The notes: generated from the letters alone by a model not told the origin. DNA of 7,998 nt from Bacteroidota bacterium (GCA_023488865.1 JAMDDG010000437.1:1-7998); one strand, 5' to 3'; positions 1 to 6,830 are shown, numbered from the stretch's first letter. A program made the numbers and translations.

Positions 1-989
1 TTGATGCTTTTAGATAATCCTTTAATTTCCAGTACCTTATTTCCAGTTTCGCGATCCGGCATGAAAATAATCCCAGGATATTTTCTGGTGGATGGTTGTA
101 TTTCATCTACATTCAATTTCTCCAGCATCTTTTTGCGGCTGGTGGTTTGTTTGGATTTAGCCACGTTGGCGCTGAACCTGGAGATGAATTCCATCAACTC
201 TTTTCGTTTTTCTTCAGCCTTTTTGTTTTGGGCCTGCTGCTGACGCAACGCCAACTGACTTGACTGGTACCAGAAGCTGTAATTACCGGCAAAGAGCTGA
301 ACTTTTCCAAAATCGATATCAACCGTATGAGTACATACCGAATCCAAAAAATGTCGGTCGTGGGATACGATCAGTACCGTATTGTCATAATTGGCCAAAT
401 AGTTTTCCAACCACATAACCGTATCCAAATCCAAATCGTTGGTAGGTTCGTCCAACAACAGGTTATCGGGTTTACCGAAAAGCGCTTGTGCCAGCAGCAC
501 CCGAACTTTCTCTTTCCCGCTTAGGTCTTTCATCAGCCGGTGATGAAAGTCTTCTTTGATACCCAGTCCGCTTAACAGGGATGCCGCATCGCTTTCCGCA
601 TTCCAGCCATCAATTTCTGCAAATCTTTCTTCCAATTCTGCGGCCCTCAATCCGTCTGCTTCAGTAAAATCTGTTTTTGAATAAAGAGTATTTTTTTCGT
701 TGAGAATTTGCCACAGCTCCTCAAAACCCATCATTACAGCATTAAGTACCGTCGACTCTTCGTATCCATAGTGGTCTTGCTTCAGGACCGATAGACGTTC
801 ACCTGGACCCAGTGACACTTCTCCTTTAGTTGAAGCAATATCCCCGGCTATAATTTTAAGCAGCGTTGATTTTCCCGCTCCATTGGCCCCAATCACGCCG
901 TAGCAGTTACCTGGCGAAAATTTTAAGCTGACATCCTGAAAGAGTGGTTTCTTGCCAAATTGAATGGAGAGGTTGGAAACTGTGATCAT
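1..989 (-). CDS. ybiT: YbiT-like ABC-F family ATPase (5' part, runs off the window)
   Basis: The frame is open from ATG at 989 down to base 1, giving the first 329 residues of a protein usually about 530-540 long. It shows Walker A GANGAGKST at residues 34-42, a first signature LSGKE at 156-160, Walker B and D-loop LLLDEPTNDLD (D180, E181) and the H-loop SHDRHF (H210). The basic inter-domain linker contains SRFSANVAKSKQTTSR, near residues 270-285. There are no membrane segments. This order, with the second cassette beyond the edge, defines soluble ABC-F proteins, which act on the ribosome near the E/P site rather than in transport. The N-terminal MxxVSNLSIQFGKKPLF, the imperfect first signature (K instead of the second G) and the linker resemble E. 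coli YbiT more than EttA or Uup. It is transcribed leftward and divergently from the nitroreductase gene. The second ATPase domain cannot be checked, so an antibiotic-resistance ABC-F is not excluded but seems unlikely. Confidence 0.9.
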   Translation of the reverse strand, partial: MITVSNLSIQFGKKPLFQDVSLKFSPGNCYGVIGANGAGKSTLLKIIAGDIASTKGEVSLGPGERLSVLKQDHYGYEESTVLNAVMMGFEELWQILNEKNTLYSKTDFTEADGLRAAELEERFAEIDGWNAESDAASLLSGLGIKEDFHHRLMKDLSGKEKVRVLLAQALFGKPDNLLLDEPTNDLDLDTVMWLENYLANYDNTVLIVSHDRHFLDSVCTHTVDIDFGKVQLFAGNYSFWYQSSQLALRQQQAQNKKAEEKRKELMEFISRFSANVAKSKQTTSRKKMLEKLNVDEIQPSTRKYPGIIFMPDRETGNKVLEIKGLSKSI

Positions 990-1034
990 TTTGTATTAAT
1001 TTTTTCCCTTTAAAACCCGAAAAATTACGGACTG

Positions 1035-1042
1035 CAAAAGTA
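1035..1042 (-). promoter_or_regulatory. Bacteroidota -7 box upstream of ybiT-like gene
   Basis: On the minus strand this reads TACTTTTG, matching the Bacteroidota primary sigma -7 consensus TAnnTTTG. It lies 45 bases upstream of the ybiT-like ATG and implies a leader of about 40 nt. I see no convincing TTTG -33 element at 19-21 bp spacing. The call rests on the -7 box and on the same TACTTTTG in front of mutS2. Confidence 0.55.
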
Positions 1043-1112
1043 CACATTTTCCGCGGATAAATATTTAGACGCGTTTGTGCTTTCGTATAAGCGCACGTTT
1101 CATAAACTTTCG

Positions 1113-1120
1113 TAAATTTG
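1113..1120 (+). promoter_or_regulatory. Bacteroidota -7 box upstream of nitroreductase gene
   Basis: The sequence TAAATTTG matches TAnnTTTG and ends 27 bases before the ATG at 1148. It overlaps the TTG at 1118 that opens the longest possible ORF, so transcription would start downstream of that codon. This favours the ATG at 1148 as the true start. A clear -33 element is not visible. Confidence 0.5.
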
Positions 1121-1147
1121 CATCTGCATACAATCGACGAAGCGAAT

Positions 1148-1669
1148 ATGAATTTCAAAGAACTTGCCCACAAAAGATATTCAGTAAGAAGCTATCAATC
1201 AATACCTGTTGAAGAAGAAAAATTGATTGGTGTGATCGAAGCCGCTTTATTGGCGCCCTCGGCTGTTAATTTTCAACCCTGGAAATTTGTTGTCGTTACC
1301 GAACCTTCACTTTTATCTCAACTTCACGGATGTTACCACCGCGACTGGTTTAAGTCGGCTCCGGCCTGCATCGTGGCCATCGGCGATCATGACAGGGGCT
1401 GGCATCGTCCAACGGATGGCAAGGATTATACCGATATGGATGTTGCCATAGCGATTGATCATTTAATGCTGGCAGCAGCAGAGGTTGGCCTGGGCACCTG
1501 TTGGGTCTGTCATTTCAATGCAGAAAAATGTGCAGAAATCTTTAATTTATCCGCTAATTTTGAACCAATTGCCATGATCCCGATAGGGTATCCCTTAACA
1601 GGATCCGCACCCGAAAAGAAAAGAAAAACTTTTGATCAACTGGTCCTGTGGAACCATTTCGAGGAATAG
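1148..1669 (+). CDS. Nitroreductase family protein (FMN-dependent)
   Basis: This 173-residue protein begins MNFKELAHKRYSVRSY, the basic N-terminal FMN-phosphate-binding signature of the family (R10, S12, R14). It continues with APSAVNFQPWKFVVV (from A36) and ends with the typical IPIGYP strand near residues 146-151. The middle segment AIAIDHLMLAAAEVGLGTCW is the usual dimer-interface helix and following strand. Family members are homodimeric flavoproteins that transfer electrons from NAD(P)H to nitro compounds, quinones or other acceptors. The physiological substrate cannot be read from sequence. At 173 residues it is a compact member of the class. An upstream TTG at 1118 would add 10 residues but overlaps the putative promoter, so ATG 1148 is chosen. 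The TAG stop is one base from the stop of the convergent acyltransferase gene, and no terminator is visible between them. Confidence 0.9.
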   Translation: MNFKELAHKRYSVRSYQSIPVEEEKLIGVIEAALLAPSAVNFQPWKFVVVTEPSLLSQLHGCYHRDWFKSAPACIVAIGDHDRGWHRPTDGKDYTDMDVAIAIDHLMLAAAEVGLGTCWVCHFNAEKCAEIFNLSANFEPIAMIPIGYPLTGSAPEKKRKTFDQLVLWNHFEE

Positions 1670-1670
1670 G

Positions 1671-2234
1671 TTAATCCAAATCATCGCCATAGTTCATCCC
1701 TTCGGGATTTTTCCCAATGACGCCATGGTCCTTGTACCATTGCCGGATCCGTTTTAGATCAGCTTGCAGATCGTCCGTGAGTTCAATTTTGTCCGTATAA
1801 CCAATGTGCTTTCGTCCCCAGTCAAAAAAAGCCAGATAGACGGGAATATTAGCTGTACGGGCAATGGTGTGAAACCCCCCTTTCCACCTGGCGACCGGCT
1901 TTCTTGTTCCTTCGGGCGCAATAGCCAAATGCATCACCTCCCGTTTATCGAACTCGGCTAAAATCTGCTTAATCAGGCTGGCGCCTTTGGAACGATCGAC
2001 GGGAATTCCGCCCATGGCACGTACGATATATCCCAAAGGCCAGAAAAAGAACTCTTTTTTAACCATGGTATTGGACTTTCCGCCAACAGAACGGTAATAA
2101 ATAACAGAGATAATAAAATCCCAGTTGGAGGTATGCGGTACACCCAGGATAATGGCCTTGGGTTCGGGAATGATCCCGCCAATCGGTGTCCATCCGAGCA
2201 GGCGCAACAATATTTTGCAAATGAATTGAACCAT
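1671..2234 (-). CDS. PlsC-type lysophospholipid / 1-acylglycerol-3-phosphate acyltransferase family protein
   Basis: This 187-residue protein carries the glycerolipid acyltransferase blocks in order. They are HTSNWD (H34 and D39 of the catalytic HX4D), GGIPVDR at 75-81, APEGTR at 106-111 (EGTR phosphate-binding block) and IPVYLAFFDWG as the fourth block. Such enzymes transfer a fatty acyl group to lysophosphatidate or a related lyso-lipid at the inner membrane face. The protein is shorter than classic PlsC (about 240 residues) and shows no clear transmembrane helix, only a hydrophobic N-terminal stretch (residues 1-20). The acceptor is therefore uncertain; it could act on another lipid such as an aminolipid. 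It is divergent from mutS2 across about 110 bases and convergent with the nitroreductase gene, with a 1-bp gap between stop codons. Confidence 0.87.
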   Translation of the reverse strand: MVQFICKILLRLLGWTPIGGIIPEPKAIILGVPHTSNWDFIISVIYYRSVGGKSNTMVKKEFFFWPLGYIVRAMGGIPVDRSKGASLIKQILAEFDKREVMHLAIAPEGTRKPVARWKGGFHTIARTANIPVYLAFFDWGRKHIGYTDKIELTDDLQADLKRIRQWYKDHGVIGKNPEGMNYGDDLD

Positions 2235-2253
2235 CGTAAGTAAGAATTTTGAA

Positions 2254-2271
2254 CAAAGTTAATCAAAAATA
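2254..2271 (-). promoter_or_regulatory. Two candidate -7 boxes for the acyltransferase gene
   Basis: On the minus strand, TATTTTTG (2271-2264) and TAACTTTG (2261-2254) both match TAnnTTTG, 20-37 bases upstream of the ATG at 2234. Neither has an obvious TTTG at the right -33 distance, so which one is used cannot be decided. Confidence 0.4.
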
Positions 2272-2296
2272 ACTTTTTCGTAACCGGATGGCCTTA

Positions 2297-2327
2297 TTTC
2301 AAACCTGTCCATTTCTTGCTACTTTTG
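2297..2327 (+). promoter_or_regulatory. mutS2 promoter (TTTC - 19 bp - TACTTTTG)
   Basis: A TTTC element at 2297-2300 is followed after exactly 19 bp by TACTTTTG at 2320-2327. This closely fits the Bacteroidota TTTG-N19-21-TAnnTTTG promoter. It lies inside the longest mutS2 ORF (ATG 2288), so the message would start after that ATG. This argues for translation from ATG 2348. Confidence 0.65.
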
Positions 2328-2347
2328 CAGCGAAATCAATTGATCTC

Positions 2348-4825
2348 ATGAACATTTATCCGGTAAATTTTGAATCTAAAATAGGTTTTGACAAGATCAG
2401 GAAACTACTGGGCAGTCGCTGCCTGAGTGAGCTTGGCAAAGAGCATGTTTCGGCCTGCCAATTTTCTTCTGATCCTGATCTGATTGAAAAACAACTGGAT
2501 GAGACTATCGAGTTTCAGAAGATCATCCAGGATGAACTGAATTTTCCGACCGGCTACTTTATCGACATGCGGCCTGTTTTGCGAAAATCCAAAATCCAGG
2601 GTACTTTTTTGGAAGTATTCGAATTGTTCGATTTGAAGCGGTCGCTCGAGACCCTCCGGTCGATTGTTGCCTTTTTCAAGGAGAAAGAAGAGGAGCAGTT
2701 TCCACGCCTCTTTCAAATTATCCGCGATATTCAGATCTTTCCTTTCCTCTACGACCGGATTGACCAGATTATAAGCAAGAATGGTACCATAAAAGACAAT
2801 GCATCGCCCGAGCTGGTCAAAATCAGGCGGGAAATCCTCTCGCTGCAGTCGGGGGTTTCCAAAATTATGGCCAAGATCCTTAAACATGCCCAGGCAGAAG
2901 GGCTCGTTGAGAAAGAGGTAACGGTCTCCGTCCGCGACGGCAGGGCCGTAATTCCCGTATTGTCGAGCAACAAAAGAAAGATGCGGGGGATCATCCATGA
3001 CGAATCTGCAACAGGACGCACTTCTTACATCGAACCCGAAGAGATTGTCGAAACAAATAACCGTATCCGGGAGCTGGAATCTGCCGAATGGCGTGAAATT
3101 GTCAGGGTCCTTACGAAATTTACCGATGAGCTTCGTCCTTATGCCGAAGATTTGGAAACTTCTTACGAAATTTTGGGAATTCTGGACTTTATCAGGGCAA
3201 AAGGATTGTGGTCAATTGAGAGCAAATCCGTAAAGCCGCTTTTAGTCCGCTACCCGGATCTTAATTGGCTGGATGCAAGGCATCCTTTGCTGGAGATGAA
3301 CCTGGCCCGTGAAAAAAGGAAAATAGTGCCCCTTACTATCAAACTGACCAAAGAGGACCGCATCCTATTAATATCCGGACCCAACGCCGGCGGTAAATCC
3401 GTTTGCCTGAAGACAGTCGGACTGCTTCAATACAGCATACAGTGTGGTATTCCGGTGCCTCTTCATCTGGACAGTGTGGTCGGTATTTTCGAGAAGATCT
3501 TTATCGATATCGGAGATAACCAGTCGCTCGACAACGACCTGAGCACCTACAGCTCCCACCTGAGCGACATGAAGTTTTTTGTCAGGAACTGTAACCCCCA
3601 ATCACTCGTGCTAATTGACGAGTTTGGTACCGGTACCGAGCCGATGCTGGGAGGCGCCATCGCCGAATCGATCCTGAACCGCATCAATCAGCTTAAAAGT
3701 TACGGGGTTATCACCACCCACTACACTAACCTCAAGCATTTCGCCTCTTCCGTCGAAGGGATTGTGAACGGGGCCATGCTTTACGACTCCAACAAGATGG
3801 AGCCCCTCTTTCAATTGCAGATCGGGAAACCCGGAAGTTCGTTTGCCTTCGAGATTGCCCGCAAGATCGGGTTGCCCGAGGATATTCTGCAGGAAGCCAC
3901 CAACAAAATTGGCAAAGACCACATCGATTTCGACAAACACCTGCGCGACATTGTCCGCGACAAGCGTTATTGGGAGACCAAACGGCAAAATATCCGGCAA
4001 TCTGAGAAGAAGCTGGAAGATCTGACTTCCACTTACGAAGAGAACCTGTCGGAAGTCAAAAAACTACGGAAAGAGATCCTTGATAAAGCGAAAAAGGAGG
4101 CGGCAGAAATATTGGCCTCCTCCAACAAGATTGTGGAGCAGACGATCCGCGAGATCAAGGAGGCCTCTGCCGACAAGGAGAAGACCCGCGAGGCAAGGAA
4201 GAAGCTGGAAGAGTTCAAAGAGGTTGTTACCGCCACAAAGGATACCGAAGACGGGCAGATTGCCCGGAAAATGGAAAAGATCCGGCAACGGGAGATTCAA
4301 AAGAAAGAAAGACCGCAAAAAGAGGAAACCAAAAAATCCGTAGCTGAACTTCCAAAAAAAAGCAAGGAGTTGGAGGTTGGAAGCTGGATCAAATTGAAAG
4401 ACCAAGAGGCGCCCGGCATCGTGCTCGAAATCAACGGCTCCAACCTGGTTGTTGCCTTCGGGCAGTTGCGGTCGGTAGTGAAGGCAGACAGGGTAGAACT
4501 GATCTCCCACAATGAAGTAAAGAAAACCAAAGAGAACTACACCGCCGCCCGGATCAACAGGGAGATCAACGACCGGAAACTGAACTTCAAGCCAAGGATC
4601 GACCTGCGCGGCATGCGCGCGGAAGAGGGATTGCAAAAGATGCAGGAGTTTATCGACGAAGCCATCATGGTGGATGCCCACGAACTGCATATCCTGCACG
4701 GCAAAGGGAATGGCATCCTGCGGGAACTGATCCGCGCTTACCTCAAGGCGGAGCCTGCCGTTAAAAACTTTCGCGACGAACATGTACAGTTTGGCGGATC
4801 GGGGATTACGATTGTGGAGATGTAG
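2348..4825 (+). CDS. mutS2: MutS2 ATPase with C-terminal Smr domain
   Basis: This 825-residue protein has the full MutS2 layout. A MutS core and lever region (about 1-320) precedes the ATPase, with Walker A GPNAGGKS (344-351), the STYSSHL signature (399-405), Walker B LIDE (422-425) and the H-loop TTHY (H458). A long charged coiled coil follows (about 520-660), then a small beta-rich KOW-like domain starting at G678. The C-terminal Smr domain has DLRG (752-755) and HGKGNG (784-789). The DNA-mismatch-binding domain of MutS is absent, as in all MutS2. In B. subtilis, MutS2 recognises collided ribosomes and promotes their rescue; in other bacteria it is reported to suppress recombination. Both Smr motifs are intact, so nuclease activity is possible but unproven. 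An ATG at 2288 would add 20 residues, but the promoter lies inside that extension. The gene stands alone and ends before a strong terminator. Confidence 0.96.
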   Translation: MNIYPVNFESKIGFDKIRKLLGSRCLSELGKEHVSACQFSSDPDLIEKQLDETIEFQKIIQDELNFPTGYFIDMRPVLRKSKIQGTFLEVFELFDLKRSLETLRSIVAFFKEKEEEQFPRLFQIIRDIQIFPFLYDRIDQIISKNGTIKDNASPELVKIRREILSLQSGVSKIMAKILKHAQAEGLVEKEVTVSVRDGRAVIPVLSSNKRKMRGIIHDESATGRTSYIEPEEIVETNNRIRELESAEWREIVRVLTKFTDELRPYAEDLETSYEILGILDFIRAKGLWSIESKSVKPLLVRYPDLNWLDARHPLLEMNLAREKRKIVPLTIKLTKEDRILLISGPNAGGKSVCLKTVGLLQYSIQCGIPVPLHLDSVVGIFEKIFIDIGDNQSLDNDLSTYSSHLSDMKFFVRNCNPQSLVLIDEFGTGTEPMLGGAIAESILNRINQLKSYGVITTHYTNLKHFASSVEGIVNGAMLYDSNKMEPLFQLQIGKPGSSFAFEIARKIGLPEDILQEATNKIGKDHIDFDKHLRDIVRDKRYWETKRQNIRQSEKKLEDLTSTYEENLSEVKKLRKEILDKAKKEAAEILASSNKIVEQTIREIKEASADKEKTREARKKLEEFKEVVTATKDTEDGQIARKMEKIRQREIQKKERPQKEETKKSVAELPKKSKELEVGSWIKLKDQEAPGIVLEINGSNLVVAFGQLRSVVKADRVELISHNEVKKTKENYTAARINREINDRKLNFKPRIDLRGMRAEEGLQKMQEFIDEAIMVDAHELHILHGKGNGILRELIRAYLKAEPAVKNFRDEHVQFGGSGITIVEM

Positions 4826-4870
4826 GATGACGGGGATGACTGGGAAGACTGGGACGAAGGGGACGAAGGG
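4826..4870 (+). repeat. Five 9-bp tandem repeats directly after, and in frame with, the mutS2 stop
   Basis: Five consecutive 9-mers follow the TAG stop: GATGACGGG, GATGACTGG, GAAGACTGG, GACGAAGGG and GACGAAGGG (consensus GAnGAnkGG). They start on the base after the stop and keep the mutS2 frame, ending at ATG TGA (4874-4879). Readthrough would add an acidic tail of D, E, G and W residues. The repeat could be a non-coding minisatellite or a remnant of a coding repeat. Confidence 0.75.
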
Positions 4871-4921
4871 GAAATGTGAAAATTAATTCAGGTTCAATTT
4901 TTCCCGGAAGGGAATAAACAA

Positions 4922-4962
4922 AAATAAAAAAGAGCCGCTGGAAGGGTGGCTCTTTTTTATTT
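4922..4962. terminator. Bidirectional Rho-independent terminator between mutS2 and the convergent small gene
   Basis: A perfect 15-bp inverted repeat pairs 4922-4936 with 4948-4962. It has a GAGCC/GGCTC core, A6/T6 flanks and an 11-nt loop. The T run follows the hairpin on the plus strand, and the same holds on the minus strand. It can therefore end both mutS2 and the leftward gene whose stop is at 4983. Confidence 0.92.
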
Positions 4963-4982
4963 CATGTTTGCCAATGCAAAAT

Positions 4983-5309
4983 CTATAATGCTGTCGCAAT
5001 GGCCGTTGCTACTGCTTTGCCTACTACTTCCATGGCGGCATTGGCCGCTCTTTGGGCAGTAGCTTTCGAAATAACTGAAACCGCGTTTAGCTCTGCTTCG
5101 GCAACCAGCTTTTCGTCCTGCAATCTTGATTCAAATTTTTCGGGAGTTAAATCGCCCGTGATCCGCAGTTCGGCAAGAAGTTCCAATCGTTCTTTCTTGC
5201 GTTGAAGAAAGAGATCGGCGGTGGGTTTAACCTTCTCCCAATTGTCTCCGACAGCCCCTTTCATGGCTGAGGCCATATCGGCTAATACTCCATTGATATC
5301 AAAACTCAT
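4983..5309 (-). CDS. Small Ala-rich protein of unknown function
   Basis: This 108-residue protein is not recognised. It begins MSFDINGVLADMASAMKG, has a charged central segment rich in K, R and E (about 36-70) and ends in an Ala/Val-rich helix (about 80-108) ending in VGKAVATAIATAL. There is no Cys, signal peptide or clear catalytic motif. The C-terminal segment is amphipathic to weakly hydrophobic and could associate with a membrane or self-assemble; this is inference. It starts 23 bp after the stop of the lipoprotein gene on the same strand, so the two probably share a transcript that ends at the 4922-4962 hairpin. An AAAGGAG sequence abuts the ATG with no spacing, too close for a normal Shine-Dalgarno role. 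Confidence 0.75.
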   Translation of the reverse strand: MSFDINGVLADMASAMKGAVGDNWEKVKPTADLFLQRKKERLELLAELRITGDLTPEKFESRLQDEKLVAEAELNAVSVISKATAQRAANAAMEVVGKAVATAIATAL

Positions 5310-5332
5310 CTCCTTTGGTTTTAAGTTGATAA

Positions 5333-5809
5333 TTACTGTGGCGGATTACTGACCATTGCTTTGCCTTTTTCGGCTACCTGCATGGCATAAAACAGGTCGC
5401 CAAAAGTCTTTCTGTTCAATTTGATAAGACCATCACCCAGTGTATTGTCCTTTTTGTGCTCTTCCTTGTATTTCGTCCATAACTGAAGGGTAATCTCACA
5501 AATTCGGGTAGAGTTTTCGTTGAGCGGGCGGACTTTGTTCTTGTTTAACAACGAGTTCAGTTCCACTTCAATATTCACATATTGCCCGGAAAATTTGGCA
5601 AATGCGCGCCCTCCCTTTTCGGCGGAGGTAGTGTCTAACATGGATAAGTAAAACTTATCAATGGCTTTGGAGGTGCTCTCAATCTGTTCGGCTATTTTGG
5701 CATCATAGCCCGGAAGGAAGGTTACCTTACACGAATTCAACGCCAAAACACTCAAAATAACAACAGATAAGAGCATTCTTTTCGAATAAACATGGATTTG
5801 CTGCTTCAT
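5333..5809 (-). CDS. Small lipoprotein of unknown function
   Basis: This 158-residue protein has a basic N-terminus, a hydrophobic stretch at about 12-23 and a lipobox ending LNSC, with C27 as the likely lipidated residue. It is therefore probably processed by signal peptidase II and anchored in the cell envelope. The mature part (about 130 residues) is mainly predicted helical and charged, with no motif I recognise. Residue 28 is Lys, so there is no Asp at +2. M12 is an alternative start, but it would leave only about 11 residues of hydrophobic segment before the cysteine. It is first in a probable two-gene unit with the Ala-rich gene, 23 bp downstream. No TAnnTTTG box is evident in the 90 bases upstream, which end at the attC-like junction near 5906. 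Confidence 0.82.
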   Translation of the reverse strand: MKQQIHVYSKRMLLSVVILSVLALNSCKVTFLPGYDAKIAEQIESTSKAIDKFYLSMLDTTSAEKGGRAFAKFSGQYVNIEVELNSLLNKNKVRPLNENSTRICEITLQLWTKYKEEHKKDNTLGDGLIKLNRKTFGDLFYAMQVAEKGKAMVSNPPQ

Positions 5810-5899
5810 GAAATTTGTTTTTAAGGGTTAAACAGATTTGATCGATAGGGGTGATTATTGCATGAATTGGGGATTTTATGGTGACTTGAATTTTTAAAT

Positions 5900-6030
5900 T
5901 TTTAACGTTCCGCAGCTACACGCAGGCGGGGATTTTTATCACTGAACTATTTACGTATCAATATTTTAATTTTTCTTCTTTCCTATCCTGCGAGCACCGA
6001 AACCCCGCTTGCGGGTAGGTGCTGTTATGC
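5900..6030 (-). repeat. Candidate integron attC-like recombination site (3' end of cassette)
   Basis: Read on the minus strand, the site opens with GCATAAC (6030-6024) and closes with GTTAAAA (5906-5900), resembling attC R'' (RYYYAAC) and R' (GTTRRRY). Between them is an imperfect inverted repeat: 5912-5931 against 6003-6022, 17 of 20 pairs. The spacer asymmetry is 1 nt on one side and 5 nt on the other, like the unpaired central spacer of attC. The centre holds about 70 bases of AT-rich sequence. Total length of 131 bp lies within the known attC range. It starts 6 bases after the stop codon of the 6037-6780 gene, the usual place for attC. Position 2 of YYY in R'' is A, a deviation. A hairpin with a CTTG tetraloop (6004-6015) also lies in one arm, so a structured terminator or REP-like element is an alternative. 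Confidence 0.5.
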
Positions 6031-6830
6031 ACCGTTTTAATTTGTATATAAAACTTTCTCATAAAAATTATTCCCCCAAAAATCATCAGGTAATTCCAAT
6101 GGATTATTTTCAGAGACAAATATTTTTTTCCCTTTTACTAAATTATAGACTCTATAAGATTTTACCATATTGCCATCTACGATTTTGTAAGCCAAATGAT
6201 AAATTATTGTTTTTTTTCTTGTTTCAATTTGAATCGCAAAATTCATATAACCTGTAAGGTAGTTGAAACTTTTATTATCAAAAAGAATTGCTGCATGAGG
6301 ATTTAAATTTATTCCAGTTTGTTTTATGAAATTATCTTTATAGCAATCAAATTTGATATGAACTTGGTCATCATTTTCCTTAATTATAGGACACTTTTTT
6401 ATCTCTGTATAATTCTGAATCGTAATATGGGCATTAACAATTGGTAAATCACTATTATTTTCAAATCGAAAATTAAATTCCGAAACTTTTGTGTTATTGA
6501 TTTGAATATCCAAATCACTAGCACCAATAACATTGTTATTTAATTCCAACGCAGTTTCGGTTAGCTGATGTGATAAATTTGCATTGTCGGCTAATAAAGT
6601 CTTTAGCTGGTTACTTAAATCAAGATTATTGTCTCTCAAGCTGTCAATTTTGGAATTTAACGCTTTCTCACTTTTGATATTTTCTTTTTCTTTTTTTGCA
6701 CTTTCAAAATACTGAACAACAGCTAAAACTCCAGGAAGAAGACTGGCTAATATAATTAATATCAACATTGTTTTTTTCATTTAAATTAAATTTATAAATA
6801 CTGTCTCAGAAGGTTGTAAATGGTGCATAA
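5906..6830 (-). mobile_element. Putative integron-type gene cassette (no integrase in window)
   Basis: On the minus strand the unit starts at TTATGCACC, just after the G of a GTTATGC core at 6831-6825. It carries one ORF (6037-6780) and ends at the G of the closing core at 5906, 925 bp in all. In a circular cassette the joined core would be G plus TTATGC. That is the exact complement of the site's own GCATAAC at 6030-6024, and the complementarity extends to 10 bases (GTTATGCACC / GGTGCATAAC). One promoterless-looking, AT-rich ORF of unknown function with the site right after its stop fits a cassette. An inactive cassette or unrelated inverted repeats cannot be excluded. Confidence 0.42.
6037..6780 (-). 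CDS. Membrane-anchored coiled-coil protein of unknown function (possible cassette gene)
   Basis: This 247-residue protein is not recognised. A hydrophobic N-terminal segment (about 4-22) has no lipobox and may be an uncleaved anchor or signal. A charged, Leu/Asn-rich coiled coil follows (about 26-85), with repeats such as LSNQLKTLLADNANLSHQL. The rest (about 90-247) is rich in beta-type residues and aromatics, with two Cys (in KKCP and FDCY) that could pair. The likely location is the periplasm or outer face of the inner membrane. The gene is visibly AT-rich (about 30% GC in the line starting at 6241) compared with mutS2, which suggests transfer. It is bounded by attC-like sites at 5900-6030 and 6825-6905. 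No strong promoter is seen in the 50 bases upstream; TAAATTTA near 6787-6794 is one base from TAnnTTTG. Confidence 0.8.
   Translation of the reverse strand: MKKTMLILIILASLLPGVLAVVQYFESAKKEKENIKSEKALNSKIDSLRDNNLDLSNQLKTLLADNANLSHQLTETALELNNNVIGASDLDIQINNTKVSEFNFRFENNSDLPIVNAHITIQNYTEIKKCPIIKENDDQVHIKFDCYKDNFIKQTGINLNPHAAILFDNKSFNYLTGYMNFAIQIETRKKTIIYHLAYKIVDGNMVKSYRVYNLVKGKKIFVSENNPLELPDDFWGNNFYEKVLYTN

Noticed and set aside
2405..2998. 197-codon minus-strand ORF inside mutS2
   Set aside because: It is antisense to the MutS2 N-terminal domain and has no family signature.
3626..3637. Self-complementary GGTACCGGTACC inside mutS2
   Set aside because: It encodes the conserved GTGT after the Walker B motif; the palindrome follows from codon choice.
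4064..4783. 239-codon minus-strand ORF inside mutS2
   Set aside because: It lies entirely antisense to the conserved coiled-coil and Smr region of MutS2, and its Leu/Phe-rich translation mirrors charged codons of the real gene.
5993..6023. Nested hairpin AGCACC/GGTGCT around CCCG-CTTG-CGGG as a stand-alone terminator
   Set aside because: It lacks a T tract after the stem on the minus strand and is better explained as one arm of the larger inverted repeat 5912-6022.
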